Shown piece after piece: positions 1-13,918 of a DNA stretch of 64,000 bases (its first letter is position 1; each line of letters begins with the position of its first letter). A program made the translations under genes and the position numbers. The notes under the pieces are model-generated. The model was not told the DNA's origin. It did no database searches and saw nothing but the letters and a program-made list of their open reading frames with translations. This DNA comes from Sceloporus undulatus (taxonomy: Eukaryota; Chordata; Lepidosauria; Squamata; Phrynosomatidae), in assembly GCF_019175285.1 (NCBI RefSeq), contig NC_056522.1, positions 35,154,193 through 35,218,192 on the forward strand, read 5' to 3'.

Positions 1-1970
1 TAAGACTCTGCTCCAGAGACCATGCTGTCTGTCCCAGAAAGAATCACTCCATAACTCCACCATTCCTCATCTAAAATTAGCGGCAAAGCAGACAGCCCTG
101 AAGGGGTGGTGTGACTCTACCCCTGCCAGAGCCAGATTGGAGCCATGCAAACTGCATGCCGCAGCCCCAATCTGGCCATCCTCTGCCTCAAATAGAAGCA
201 GAAAAAGTCAGCTCCTATTTGGGGCAGAAAAAAGCCACCCCTTCAGCTCTATAGCCAGCTTTTCATCGGCTCTGGGCCAAGTGGCGTCTGAACACCACGC
301 CCCCAGGTCACCCAGATGCCAGTCAACATGTAATTACTGGCACAGCTTCTGGGTGATTCGGGGGCATGGCGTGTCTAAATGCCATGCCCCCAAGCCAGGA
401 AGCTGGCTTTACCAGGCTGTCTGTTTTGGCCCTTAGTTAAGTTTCCCTATCTTCTTTGGTTCCTATCTCCCACCAGCCATACAAATGGAAGTGGTAGGAG
501 GTTTCTGGCAGGCTGCTCAGAATCCAGTTAGAGCTCACTGTTTGTGATTCAAGCTCATTACCTCTCTTCATAGTTGCTTCTGCACTGAAACTTGCCTAGT
601 CTTGTTTCCTCTTCTCCATTGATTTGCTCTTAAGCTGTTATGCTTATACAATCCATGTCTTGCCTCGCTTCTGACCCCCTCTCAACAATTCCTGTACCCA
701 TATGAGTTTCGGTAAATATCCCTTAGGAGCAGAATCTTTTCCATTCTTTCCTAGAATACTCTCCCTATACAGCCCACTAGTTGGCTAGACTTATTTTGGC
801 CTTCAAAAGGCAGACGAAAGCCACAGAATTCTATCAGTCATTTGGAATCTGGGGACTGAAGGTTTTTTTTTTTAATGCTGCCCTGTTTTATTAAATTTGT
901 ATTATTAATTTGCTCCAATTCAGAACTAATTTATGCATTTTTAAAAATTCTGCTGTGGTTACCACCACAGCTCCTTGTATGCTGTGATACAGGATACGAT
1001 TTCACTATACCACTTTTTTTTGTACATTTCAATATTCTTCATGAATTTAAAAGCATAAATAAAATCACAAATACATAACAACCATTAAAAAAACAACTGT
1101 TACTAATTGTCTTTTATTTATTTTAAACCAATTTAAAAAACTACAGGCTTAGATTGCTTCAGCAAATATACCAGCCAAGTGAAACAGGGGGATTAATAGA
1201 TATGGGAGGGCATAAAGGAAAAGGTAGGCAGGAAAGAAAGGATGCAGCAGCACCTTTAAGACTAGCTGATATATTTAAGTATGAACTTTTGTGGATTTTA
1301 TATAAGGGAAATATAAAAGGGTAAAGACTACATGAAAAGGAGGATACGTTCTTTAGGGATATCATTCTCACAGTGGTGTCACTGAAAATAATTAATCAGT
1401 TATGTTTATATTTTTGCCTACATGTGTAAATGTGTCCCCCCAGTGTCCCTTCACCTGGGGATGTTTATTGTCTCCCTGCTGGGATCCAAGGAGGTGGTTA
1501 TGTCATTCCTCCAGCTCTATGTGTGCCTGGTGTTTCCTCCAGACCCTCACCAGCAGCTGTGCTGGACAGTGAGGCACTCAGCATGTTTGCATTCCCACTC
1601 TCTCCTGTTGCTCAAGAGAATCCACCCATGCCTTCTCCTCTCTCTGTCTTCTTTGTCCACTCTAGTAGCTTCCTTCTTCCCCTTTAAGCTCCCCAGCCTT
1701 TGTGTATTTTAATAATTTTTACAACCAACATGGGTGAAGCACACACTGAAGATCCCACTGTAAAGCTAGATAATAAGATCAATATTCTATCTATAGAAGG
1801 CCTGTACCACCCAGCAGCTTGTTGCAAAGGGAGTCTCATACTCCAATATATAGTTCAGCAACAACAGCTCCCCACGTTTTGTGTGAGAGTTCACTTTCCT
1901 TATCTTAGTACACCAGTCCAAGCAAAAATATAGTTGCATAATGACAGCAGAGTCAGAAGGGAGCACTTAC
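1..1970. other. INTS7: INTS7 intron 14 (partial)
   Basis: Holds a GC-rich repeat at about 87-434. From 435 to 1970 I see AT-rich sequence with no exon and no repeat that I can name. Confidence 0.6.
87..434 (-). mobile_element. GC-rich non-autonomous repeat with acagac-type ends
   Basis: Bounded by gcagacagccctgaag on the left and gctgtctgttttggccc on the right, an imperfect inverted pair. It contains purine-rich boxes found again near 11.0, 11.6, 27.5 and 44.6 kb. No transposase is present. It looks like a non-autonomous DNA transposon, but the superfamily is not clear. Confidence 0.5.
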
Positions 1971-2165
1971 CTGGTTGGAAATCCGTCCACACCGTTGGAG
2001 GTCACTACCTGAGGCCATGGCAATTGTTGTGGCAATGGCAGGTGGTGGACTAGTCTTCAGGCTATTACAGGTGCAGATGAGCTGAGAGAAAGCCTGAAGA
2101 AGGTCAATCCGCAGTTTGACAAATCCGCACTGAAAGCTCAAAGGGTTAAGCGGTGTGCTGGCAGC
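1971..2165 (-). CDS. INTS7: INTS7 coding exon 14 (last exon inside the window)
   Basis: 195 bp, 65 whole codons, AASTPLNPLSFQCGFVKLRI through to DLQRCGRISNQ. The acceptor is ctttttcccag and the donor gtaagtg. The next human segment (MKQSMEEFRSLA) was not found in 1-1970, so the following exons lie off the left edge. Confidence 0.96.
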
Positions 2166-5100
2166 CTGGGAAAAAGAGACAACACCACAGAAGAAAGACT
2201 TGGAGGTGGATAATCTGGGTCAAAAGCAAAATATCAGTAAATTGCTCCCTTCCAACAGTTCAGAAATCATTTCTCCACAGGGAAAATAAAGGAATTTGCT
2301 TTTGTGAGATCGTTATACTTCATTTGGGAGGCTGCCATATGGCTCTGATCTTGTTTCTTCAACAACATACATGGCATACTATACATCATAAAGATTATTA
2401 ATATTATCATTTTCTTTCCTCCAGAAATGGAACTCAAGGCAACTTACAATAAATAAATAAATAAATAAATAAATAAAAGAGATCCACATTAAAAAGGAAT
2501 TAAACTATCAACAACTTTAAAAAAACAATTTAAAACATACAGTTGAAAATTATAAAAATATTTTTTTTTAAAAAAACAGTACAACATCCTCTTAAAAGCT
2601 CTTTTCCAAAAAAGAAATATTTCAGTTCTCAAAGCCTCCTGAAATATTTTTTTTTAAAAAAAAGGCTGACTCCCTAAAGGAGGACTTTCTCTGGGAAAGG
2701 AATTCCAGAGCTGCAGGGTAGCTAACAAGAAGGTCCTGCCATGCTTCCCTGTTAATTGTGCCTGTGAATAAGGTGGGACTGAGAGAAGAGCCCCTCCAGA
2801 GGATATAAGGGCCAAGGTCATAATCAGCATTTTCAATTGTGCCTAGAAGCAGACCAGTAGCCAATGGACATGTTGTAACAAGTGAGTTGCATGGTTCCAG
2901 TAACCATCCCCAATTTAATCCTCTGGCTGCAGTTTTGTACCAAATTTTCATTCCAAACATGCTTCAAAGGCAGACCTAGAGTGCGTTACAGTAATCCAAG
3001 ATGTGGCAAAACTGCCTGCCCTCAACAGAATGATGTGCAGCTAATGTGGGTTGCTGGACTGTCTTGACATGGTAACAGAGCAACTCATAGACATGCCAGG
3101 TAGCTACGAGGGACAAAGTGAAATTATTGATTAGAAGCATTGGGTTACTTTACTTTATATTTACAGTCAGCCCTCCATATCTATGGATATTTTTATCCAC
3201 GGATTTAAGCATCCACAACTTGAAAATACTTTAAAAATAGATAAATTCTAAAAAGCAAATCTTGATTTTTGCCATTTTATATAAAAGACACCATTGTACT
3301 ATGCCGTTGCATGTAATGGGACTTGAGCATTCATGGATTCTGGTATCCTGGAACCAAACCCTAGTGGATACCAACAGCCCACTGTACTTGTTTTCAACAT
3401 GTAACCATTTCCTCAAGACTCATTAGTGTACACTAGCATTAAATGTATCTCCTTTTTGAGCAAGCATGGACAAGAAAGATTTGTTGTGTCCAGAAAACTC
3501 AGAAGACATCAACAATAGTGTTTTTTGTATATATGAACTTATCTGGACTAGATTAGTCACTGTGATCACTATTCAGTAATATTCAGCAAGGCCAAGGGTG
3601 GCCTTTGAAATTCCTACAATTTCCATGTATGTCCAAGGCTATCTTACTAGGCTTTTTCAAAAATTTGTTAACTTAAAATTAATTGGCCATTAATTTATCT
3701 CAGGGAAAAAGAGGAGCATCAGATGCAGTTTTCCAGTGGTGTAAATTAAAGAAACAAGTAGCTAGTTGCAGAAAATCTGAAGGGCAGGGATGGATGATGT
3801 ATGCTGGAACTGAGTATTAGGTATTTGTCCCATCCCTGTGAAGGATGCCGTAAGGATTTAAGGTACAGTCATTCAGATTTATTTACATTTACTTGTTTCT
3901 TGAATTTAAAGCCCACTTTTCTCCTGATGCCCAGGACCTCAGAATCCTTAACACAGGTAGATAAAAAGGACTACAGATGTCACCACAGGTTTTGATTGAA
4001 GCACCACCATATGTGGGTCACAGACATAAGAGTTTTAGTCGTAGGTATATTGCTACAGTACATGTAATCTTGGCTTGCAAAAAAAAAAAACTTTTGTGGT
4101 TATAACTAATTAAAGGGATATTTTTTATTAAAAAATCATTTCTGCTGAAACACTACACAAAAATTTTATAGACAGTCATTTTTAGTGTCACTGCCTCTGA
4201 TGGGATCAACCAATGAAGTACGCACCCCCTAGTGATGCCACTGTGACAAACAGCCTTATTCCAGAATTAGAAACATTTTCACTCACATTGTGCAATGCAA
4301 GACTGAAGCAATTTAATGAAACTGGGAAGTTAAACCACACTTGTGCCTGTCTTCTTCTTCCCACTAGACCAACTTTGATGGTAATTTTTACATCCTGCAA
4401 TTTATTTATTTATTTAGAGATCAAATACAGACAAGCTACGTCTCACAACTAAATATAATATACACACACATACACAGCTGCCACTTTTTTGCCTGCTCTC
4501 CTTCTTCCAGGAGGGGAAATTAGGGATTTCTACAAACATACAACTAAATGAGTACTGTCAAAGCTGTGTTTATGTATTTCCTGTGTACCTCACCTTTTCT
4601 CCAAGGTCAGGTCAGGTTACAGGAACAAACCTGTGAGACAGATAAACTATGACCACCCCAAGGTCATTTCTTATTCTCCAGGATGAAAGGGGATTTCACC
4701 CCAAATCCCATTGGGACCTGCCCAGTTTTCTAGCCACCACATTCTCTCATGACTTACATTTGGAGTAACACTTTATTCCTAAAGTTTTACTTGCCCAAAT
4801 TTAATACTCTCCTATTTCCTAATCCCATTTCAAATTAAGTGGTGGATTTGGCATTTCTCAGATTTGCAATTCATTATGAGAGAAGAATGTTATATAAAAT
4901 GTTGAAGCTAAGTTTCCAGTGTATTAAACGTCAATGACATGAAAACTATTTTTTTATTATTTATGGATCCTAAATATAAAATAAGTGTAGCTCCTTGTAG
5001 TGTATTTCTAATACAACAAGAAAAGTTAGCACTTCTTGTTTAATAGTTTAGCATATGTAGAAAATAGTTCCACTTCAGCAAATGCAACATTTGATTAAAT

Positions 5101-8100
5101 GTGGTAAACAAAAGAGGGAGGAAAGCCCTTCATTTTACAGAAGAGAACTCTGATACTTGGCTGATTACACAAGGAATCAGAGATTCCTCAAATTGCAGCC
5201 AAGACTGGTATTGTTCAGACTTGGCCTTCTCTATGCGAATTTGAATTTTAAAAAATGCAGGAACTAAAGCAGTTCTCCCAAAACAGTTATTTATACCTGG
5301 ATTTACTACTAGAATAAACTACCTAAATTACCAATGATGCAACTACTTGAATAAAATTAGTTACTTCTGTATTGACCACACAGCTAATTCCATAAGGACC
5401 ACACTACTGAGGGACAGTTTAGACAATATAGAAGCAAATAACTATTGTTAAATTTTGTCCGGACCGGGAATTCGTTTCAGCCAAGGAGTGCCTCTATCCA
5501 GCTGAGGCCAACATGTACAGGGAGCACGTAACTCTTTTTTTTCCACTGGCTTCCAATTAGTTTCTGGAGCTAATTCCTAGCGTTGGTGACAACTTTGAAA
5601 GCCCTGAATGGTTTGAGATAGTGATATCTCAAGAACTTCCCAGCCCATTGAGATTATCTCTAAAGGCCCTCCTGTGTGCCTCAACAACCCAGAAACATGC
5701 TTATTTGGAACAAGAGTAAGGGCCTTTTTGGTGTTATACCTAAATCTCACTTCCTCATTTAAAACCTTTTGGAAGCTGCAGAAATCTTCCTTTTTAAGAA
5801 GGCAAACAGAACATGTAGTTTTCAAATTTACCATTTAATGTCATCAATTTTAATAAAATATTTGATATACCTTTCCTACTGTTGAGCTACTGTGCTATTA
5901 TTTTGACATTTTCATATTCAGCAGGTATATTTCTTTTTTAAATTGGAAAAATCTTTTAAGCTATTAAGTTTATTGTTTGTATTGATAGTCAACTTGAGCT
6001 CCCAGAAAGAAAAGTACAGTATTAACTTTTTTTGGGGGGGAATACCTCCATTATTTTTTAAAGTTGTGGATGGTGTGGCTTAGTGGGTTGAGTGTTGTAA
6101 TATGACTCTGGATTCCAGGGTTTGATTCTCAGCTCAGCCATGAAAGCCACTGGGTGATCTTGGGCAAGTCACATGCTCTCAGCCTCAGGGGAAGGCAATA
6201 ACAAACCTCCGCTGAACAAATCTGGCCAAGAAAATTCCGTAATAGGTTCACCTTACGGTTCTCATAAATCAGAAATGATTTAAAAGGCACACAACAACAT
6301 GGATGGAGTAGACTATGCCTGCTTAAAACGATAAGTATGTCAAATCTCAGCAATGCCTAGATCTGCCCAGACTCCACAGATCATGACCTCTCAATAGACC
6401 ACTACACTGTTATCAACCCTGAGATGACATAGAATCTAAATATTTCAGTGAGAGGACCTGTAGTCTCCACACCAAATGTGTTACTGAAAAAGCGCCCAGC
6501 TACCTGAACACAGGTTTCAGATGAATCACTGCTAAAGTGACAGCTCCTCTGAAAGTACAACTCCTTAGTGCATAGTACTACCTGACTCAGGATAACAGAG
6601 AATGAACACACCACTGATATTTCCAGTGTTTTTGAAGAATCTAACTAAAAACACCATAAGTGAGGAGGAAAACGGCTTTAACTTACATATGTATAATAAG
6701 TAACGTGTGTGTGTGTGTGTGGGGATTTACACTTACCGTTAAGGATGCTATTCCTTTGTGATATGATTTTAGTGATTCAGCGATGCAAGACAGTGCCGAA
6801 CTATAATCATCCTCCTGCAGCCCTGTTAAGCACTGCTCTGCATGGGAAAACTCCTTCAAACTGTTCAGCCAGAAGTAGAAGTGTTCTGAAGCCACCTGAG
6901 TCAGCAAGCTTTGATAGAGCTCTCTGGCCATGCCATGGTTACCCTACAGAGGGAAACAGGAGACTGTAATTGAAAAAGCATGAGGCTGTCCGTATCTAAC
7001 ACAAAGCACACAACAGGAATGGATACACACACACCTCAAAGTGTGTGTGTGTGTGCGCGCGCGTGCGTATTAAAATCAATCTTGCAGTGTTTATCTTGAA
7101 CAAACTCAAGGATTTTGAATATTTTTGGTGTATCTCCCATCCCTGCCTTGCTCAGAAATATGCTCCAACTAACAGTTACCAAACGGTAATCTTTTGATTT
7201 GTAGCCCCAATGTCCACTAGGATGGTGCTGATGGAAGTAATAATCCATTCAGGGATTCTTCCCTATCTTCTTTGGTTCGGTTTGTAAACCATTCTTCCTG
7301 TGCCCCACACATGCCACTACCACACTTAATCCATAATCTCTCATCTCATATTATCAGTCTAAACAGCCATGGAAAAAGTTTGTTTTAAATTCTGAAACTG
7401 CAGAATTATATTCAACATTTCTGAAGAATACTCACCCTGTTGTTTAATAATAATGCCCAGCCTGAGAGTCCTACAAGCTTACTAACTATTTTGCAACTTT
7501 CTGATTGTAAGTAAAGTGACTGTCCTTCATTATCTCTTTTTTTATTCTACTGGAACAATGTGACTCTAAACCAGGGGTAGGCAACCTGCGGCCCGCGGGC
7601 CGGATGCGGCCCGGCAAGGCCTTGGGACCGGCCCCAGCCCGGTCCTGCCGCCAATTGCCGCCGGAGCCTTTGGCCTCTTGTGTGAGGACATGGGGTCTTT
7701 GACCTATCAGGAGGAGGTGGGCAAGGGGGGGGGGGCAAGCGGCAGGCAAGGGGGGGCAATTATTTATAGAAGCCTCCGAAACATGCATTTATATTAACAT
7801 TTTTGTAACAAATTTAACAATTTTTTTTTGCGTGTCCTCCATTTTTTTTAAAAAGTGTCCTCCATTTGAAAAGTTTGTCTTATATTTGTCCCGGTTTATT
7901 TATTTAATTAATTTTGTAAAAAAATAAAATAAAAAATATTTAATTATTTATTTTTTTTGGCTTCGGCCTCCCAGTTGTCTGAGGGACAGCAACCGGGCCC
8001 CCGGCTCAAAAAGGCTGCCTACCCCTGCTCTAAACACTAGGCTAGGCCAATTAATTACAGTGCGCCTGCGTCATACGCGGGTGCATCTTACACAGCTTCC

Positions 8101-11100
8101 AGCATATGATGGAAGCTGCACCGGTAGAAGTGGTGCTGCGTGTCAGAAAGAGTAATGGTGAACATGCCAATGGTGCACACACCACTGCAAGCATGAGCCC
8201 CATTGGCTTTAATGGGGCTGAAGTGTATGCGGAATTTCCCTTATGCAGGGATCCCAGCGTAAGAGAAGGGATTACTGTATAATGTATCTTCTCCCTCCCC
8301 GGTTTTTCCCAATGCAAAACAATGAATTCACCACTTGAAATCAGTTTCTTTTGCAAATTTATACACAACAGACAAGATGGGCAGGGGGCTTAAATGTTCC
8401 TATCCCACTGAGAAATGCCTACCGGTTTTGGTGAGTCAACTTTGACTTATGGCAAGCCTTGCTGAAATGTCTTGAGGTTTCTGCCACAGTTGATAGATTA
8501 TAAAACATATATAAAAGTATGCACATGGCAATGGGAACTATTTGCAATGTTTAAAAAATAAATCTCATTTTAAAATATAAGCAGGGATAGTTCATATCCT
8601 TTCCTAAAGTTGAATATATATATTTTTTCAGGTGCAACATTTCACAAAACAAAATATCAGAAAGAACTCTGGGATACATATGAAGTAAACATTTAGAAAT
8701 TTCTTCCAGTTTCTTAGGCTCTAGTGCCATATTTTAGGACTAAATGGAATGTTTGTTTCAAATTTGTAATCTAATGCACTGCTTCTTAAGCTATTTTATA
8801 TTGGGGACCGGCAGAGGGTTTTTTTCCTCCAATGTGCCAGGGACTGGCAACATTTTTTGTCCCCTTTAAGAACTATGTATTTCTTTCCTGGAAATTCTTC
8901 ACAGACAAGCAGCCCATGGCTTGGGGACTAGCATCACTCCAGATACTGACACTTTGAGTGTCACTGACATGTGCAAATAAGTGTCACACAAGACATGGTC
9001 CAAACCTTTCAGAAATAGATATTTAATTGGGAGACTGCAATCCTAGTACAAAAAGCAGCAGTCTTTGTTCTCACTGTTTTATGGCACTTTGTTTTATCCT
9101 TCTCACCAGGTAGACTTCCTTGTCTAATGCACAAGAAACTCAAGGACTTGCAGTTTTTGATATGATTGTTAATGTTAACTGAAGGAAAAGAGATCTCTTT
9201 TCTCACAATCCTAGTTTAACAGCACAAGTGCATTCTCTCTGTTCTAGAGAAAGGTCTTAGGCTGGGGAAAAGACAGCGTGCAGCAGGTCAAATTTTGTTT
9301 CTCATTGGTTCCAGCAAACTTAACAAGATCTGAACAACAGATGTATAAGAAAATAAGTTTTCATATGTATCTTGAGACATGATCTACAGTTTATCTTTAT
9401 TTTTTTCTCTTACAGTAATGGAAAAAAACTCTCAAGTGTAAAGATGTAATATATCATTGAATATCAAAGTCAGGATTGTCCATGGCATTGCGTTTTCAGT
9501 TGTGAAACCCAGACAGTGAAAGATACTGACAAGACAAAGAATCATTTTATTTGAAAGTTCATGCCGGAGGAGAGTTCTCTGGATACTATGGATGGCCAAA
9601 AAAGACAAATAGAACAAATAGAGAGCCTACAGCAAACGAAGCCTGATCTCTACCTAAAAGCCCAGATGACTAAGCTTAAGACTGTCATACTTTGGACATA
9701 TCATGAGAAGGCAAGGCTCATTAGAAAATCAAATAATGCTTGGCGAAATAGAAGGTAGCTGGAAAGGAGGAAGACCCCTGTTATAAATGGACTGATTCAA
9801 TCAAGAAGGCTATAGCTCTGAATCTGAAGGACCTGAGCAGGACTGTTGATGATGATAGGATAACTTGGAGGTCTCTCATTCATAGGCTTGCCATAAGTCA
9901 AAGTCGACGACAGGGAGCTGTGGTGGCACAGTGGTTAAATGTCTGTACTACAGTCACAAGGTTGCGAGTTCGATCTCAGCTGCTCCAAGCTCCACTCAGC
10001 CTTGCATCCTTCTGTAGGTTGCTAAAATGAGCACCTAGCTTGTTGGGGGCAATTACCTTACACATTGTAAATCACTTACAGAGTACTTAGTTCACCACTG
10101 ATAAGCGGCATAGAAATGTAATTGTTATTGCTTGCTATTGCTAACCATTAACAACCAATGGAAAATTGCAATTAGGGCTCAGCTTCTGTGAAGTTCCAGT
10201 CCCCAGGCACCCAACCCTTCATGTAGATGGCTTTGAATCTACTCCACTGGGAGGTTGACAGGTTGTGGAAGGTACAAACCTGTCAGATCCCCATATGCTG
10301 CCAATGAACTGGCATAAAGAAAAAAATAGCTGGATTTGCCAAAGAGCTAATGAGAGTTTATCTATCATTAGCTGGCTTTTCAATAGTTTCAGAATAGTTT
10401 TATTTTAGCACCCAGTCACATGTCTTAATTCTATTTTAAATTCTGCTTTGCCTTGGGATAGAGTAAAAACAACAACAGCAAAAAAATGCAGCCACTATAC
10501 ACCACAGCAGTGAGATAGAAGCTTCCAGTGCAGAGTTTTCTCTAAAAATATATTTCCACATGGAATTTAAAATTTATAATTTTAAATTTAAAATACATAT
10601 ACAAAATAAATTTTAACTATACATTATCACTCTATATAGAGAAAACCCGAACACAGCCAGTGATCACACATACCATTCTAGAAGCTTGCCTGGCTATCCT
10701 ATAAGCTGTCCATCCATTGGAGACATTTTCAAGCTGTTGTTTGATAACAGTTTTTACATCAGATGATAAACTCTTTTGACTAGCAACAAATATCACTGTA
10801 GCAAGAGAGACCTGATGAAGAAAAAAAAATTAACCAGACAAGTCTAAATGAAGTTATTCAAGAATAAAAGTGAACTGTTTAACATTATACAAAGAGATAG
10901 CAAAGAGATCTTGCAGCAACTTTGAGAGTGAGAAAAAGAAATCTGTAGCATAAGCTTTCATCTCATGAAGGAAACTGAGGGGCTTTACAGACGGCCCATC
11001 CTGCTGCCCCTTTCCCTCCCTGATCGGGGATGTGGCAACAGCACACCATGCCCCTAACCCAGCAGGTCTGCAGCGCAAAAAAAAAGCAGCAAAAACTGGC

Positions 11101-13830
11101 TTCTTTTTGCACCATGAAATGGCCCCATAGCCACCAGTGCCATGGCTTTTTGGTGCTCCTTTGGTGAAATGTGTGTACACACTGTGCCAACATGACGTGG
11201 GGTGCACAGCATCATGCCAGTATGGGGCAGAGTCTGGGCATGCACCATGAGTCACCACGCTCCCACTCTGCCCGATGCCGACATTTATCGCCAGTCTACT
11301 CAGGGCCTGAGTCTATGGGTCCTAAGAACTGGAGCACAGCTTCGGTGCAGCTTCTGGCCTCTTAGGATGCACGCATCATTTAAACAGCATACCTCCAAAG
11401 TGACCCAAAGCAGCTTTATTTTGGCCTGTCTGTTCTGGCCCTATGAAAGCTTATGCTGCAAACTTCTCTCTGTTTCAAGGGTGCTAAAAAAATCTTCATA
11501 TATTGATACAAACTAAGGAGCTCGACAGACCCCACCTAAGGGGCAGCCTCCAGCCGCCCCTTTCCTAATTGGATCGGGGCCATGGCAACCTCATGCCGCA
11601 GCCCAGTCCAGCCTTTCGAGGCCGCAAAAAGGAGCCGCAAAAAACAGTTCCTTTTTGTGTCCTCAAAGGGGTACCATAGATATGGCAGCAGGACTATATG
11701 GCGCTCCTTCAGCACTGCATCATTTGGACGTAGCGCCGGAGGCGCACCATGACACCATGCACCTTATGGAGTGGCACATGGTGTCAGGGCACCTTGGGGG
11801 GGCCAGTCAGGCGTGCGTCAAGAGGACGCTACACCCCGACTCTGTCCCCATGCCGGCCTTTCAGGCTGGTCTGTAAAGGGCCTAACACAGCTATATCTTT
11901 GAATATGGCTTAGCATTGTCAACATGAGCATCCCTCCCTATATGCTGATAATTAGTACTTCTTTTCTTGTTCAGCAACCCTTATATAATGATAATAATAT
12001 TAATAATTTGTTTTATTTATATACCGCTATTCCAAAGATCATAGCGGTGAACAGCAAGTAAGCTAATTAGCAAGTAAGCTAATTTGCCCCCAACAGTCTG
12101 GGTACTCATTTTAGCGACCTCGGAAGGATGCAAGCCTGAGTCGAGCTTGGGCCCTTTTGCTGGTCTTGAACTTGCAACCTTGCGGTTTTGAGTGTATGGC
12201 TGCAGTACAGGCATTTAACCACTGCGCAACCCTGGTGGCGCAGTGGTTAAATGCCTGTACTGCAGCCATACACTCAAAACTAGATTCAAACTGTGATATG
12301 AGATTCTGGATTATAAGAAAAGAATGTTTTCAAGAAAGGGTGATAAACATATTGCCCTCTAAAAGTTGAACTGAAATTTTCATTGGCTCTAGACAGCATA
12401 GCCAAGAGTGAGAAATAACAGAAGGTTTTGGAGCTCTTTCATCATTTTGAATAACTGGGTATTCATGTAAAATATGACCATTTTAATGCTGATCTTAAGG
12501 TTATCACTGATTTATCATACATATACACAGAAGATATAGAAGAAAATCAGCATGTGGAAACATGACAAAAATCTATATATTTTTAATTCTACAAAGAGGC
12601 AGCAATATTACAAATCTCCTGTTTGACCATACACTGCTTATGTAAAACAAGTGCCACCTACTGGACTGAACAGGAATTAAGAATAATACAGCTAGTTTTA
12701 TTTAGTAAAAAGTCACACTGAAACTGATGGGACTTATTATTCCATATTTCTCATTGGGGTACAGATTTTTCATTTTCCTTTATTACCTACATAAGAACTT
12801 ATGTCTAAGCCAGGCCTTCTTTGTAAATACAATAGAAAAGGAGTGATATGTCAAAGTTGTAAAGTTAATAGCCTTCTCTTCACCTACAGCATTATTTAAA
12901 TTTCTTTATAAAATTCACCCAATTCATTTACTTCCCTCTTTCATCTCCTCTTCAACAGTACCTCCCCCTATTTTACCCCTAGGGTTGTTAAAGCCACACC
13001 TTAATATCTGTGGTCTTTCCTATTCTGACTTTCTTGGTTTACAGTCCTACTTTGGCATGTCCTTCCTGCATGCTACTTCTTCTTTTCTATGTTGAAGAAG
13101 CTTCTTAAAACAGATACAGTGTCTCACACTATCCCCGTCTGATTTTTACAGCTCTCTCCTTGTGCTGAACTGAGAAATCCCTATGGCTCCCCTTCTTCTT
13201 TATATACACTGTGCTACATGGGCCCATGGGTCCTCTCAGGGGTACCTCAATACTTTGATATTGAAAATATGATAAAGTACATAGCCTGTATGACTTTCCT
13301 ATGACACCCATGTGAAAGCCATGAGTCTAGGTGGAAAATTCCAGGTAAGGTTAGCAAGATTGGAGTGGCAGGCACCAGCCTGATTGAATCAATCACCCTG
13401 AAGGGGATCTGGGACAAAGGAAGTGGCTAAGGAGTTCTTAGACAACCAAAGCCCTGGCAAGACTGCACATTAAGTCTATCTGTCTTGGTAACTTAGAAAA
13501 ACAATGCTGAAGTCATTTCCCAACCATTTGCTCTTGGGATTAGCCTCAAGGTGGAAATGGGACATATATACTAGGCCATTTTGCTTCAATCTTGGGCTTA
13601 GTCAGTTGGCAGGCAGAATCTCTGTTGGTCATTCTGGCTAAATTCCTCTGCAGCTTGCCCAACTCCCCTGTGCCATGGAAGCTGCAGAATCCCAAATTTC
13701 ATCAAGGACCCCCAGTCATAGAAAAACAGATTATCTCAGGTAACTGTGAGGGGAGCCTCACAGCTGACCTGTTCCTCTTTGAACGCCTTGATTCCTTTAG
13801 CCTCTCCAGTATATATATTTGTGTGTGGCT

Positions 13831-13918
<88 letters not shown>

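Larger units (their letters stand above)
3385..6736. other. INTS7: INTS7 intron 13, body
   Basis: Apart from a possible LINE-tail scrap near 3866-3970 and a CORE-SINE at 6066-6299, this is AT-rich intron in which I see no further gene or clear repeat. Confidence 0.5.

Noticed and set aside
12200-12280. Possible tRNA genes in the SINE heads
   Set aside because: The A- and B-box-like motifs belong to SINE heads with no complete tRNA fold; they sit in repeated elements with LINE-like tails.
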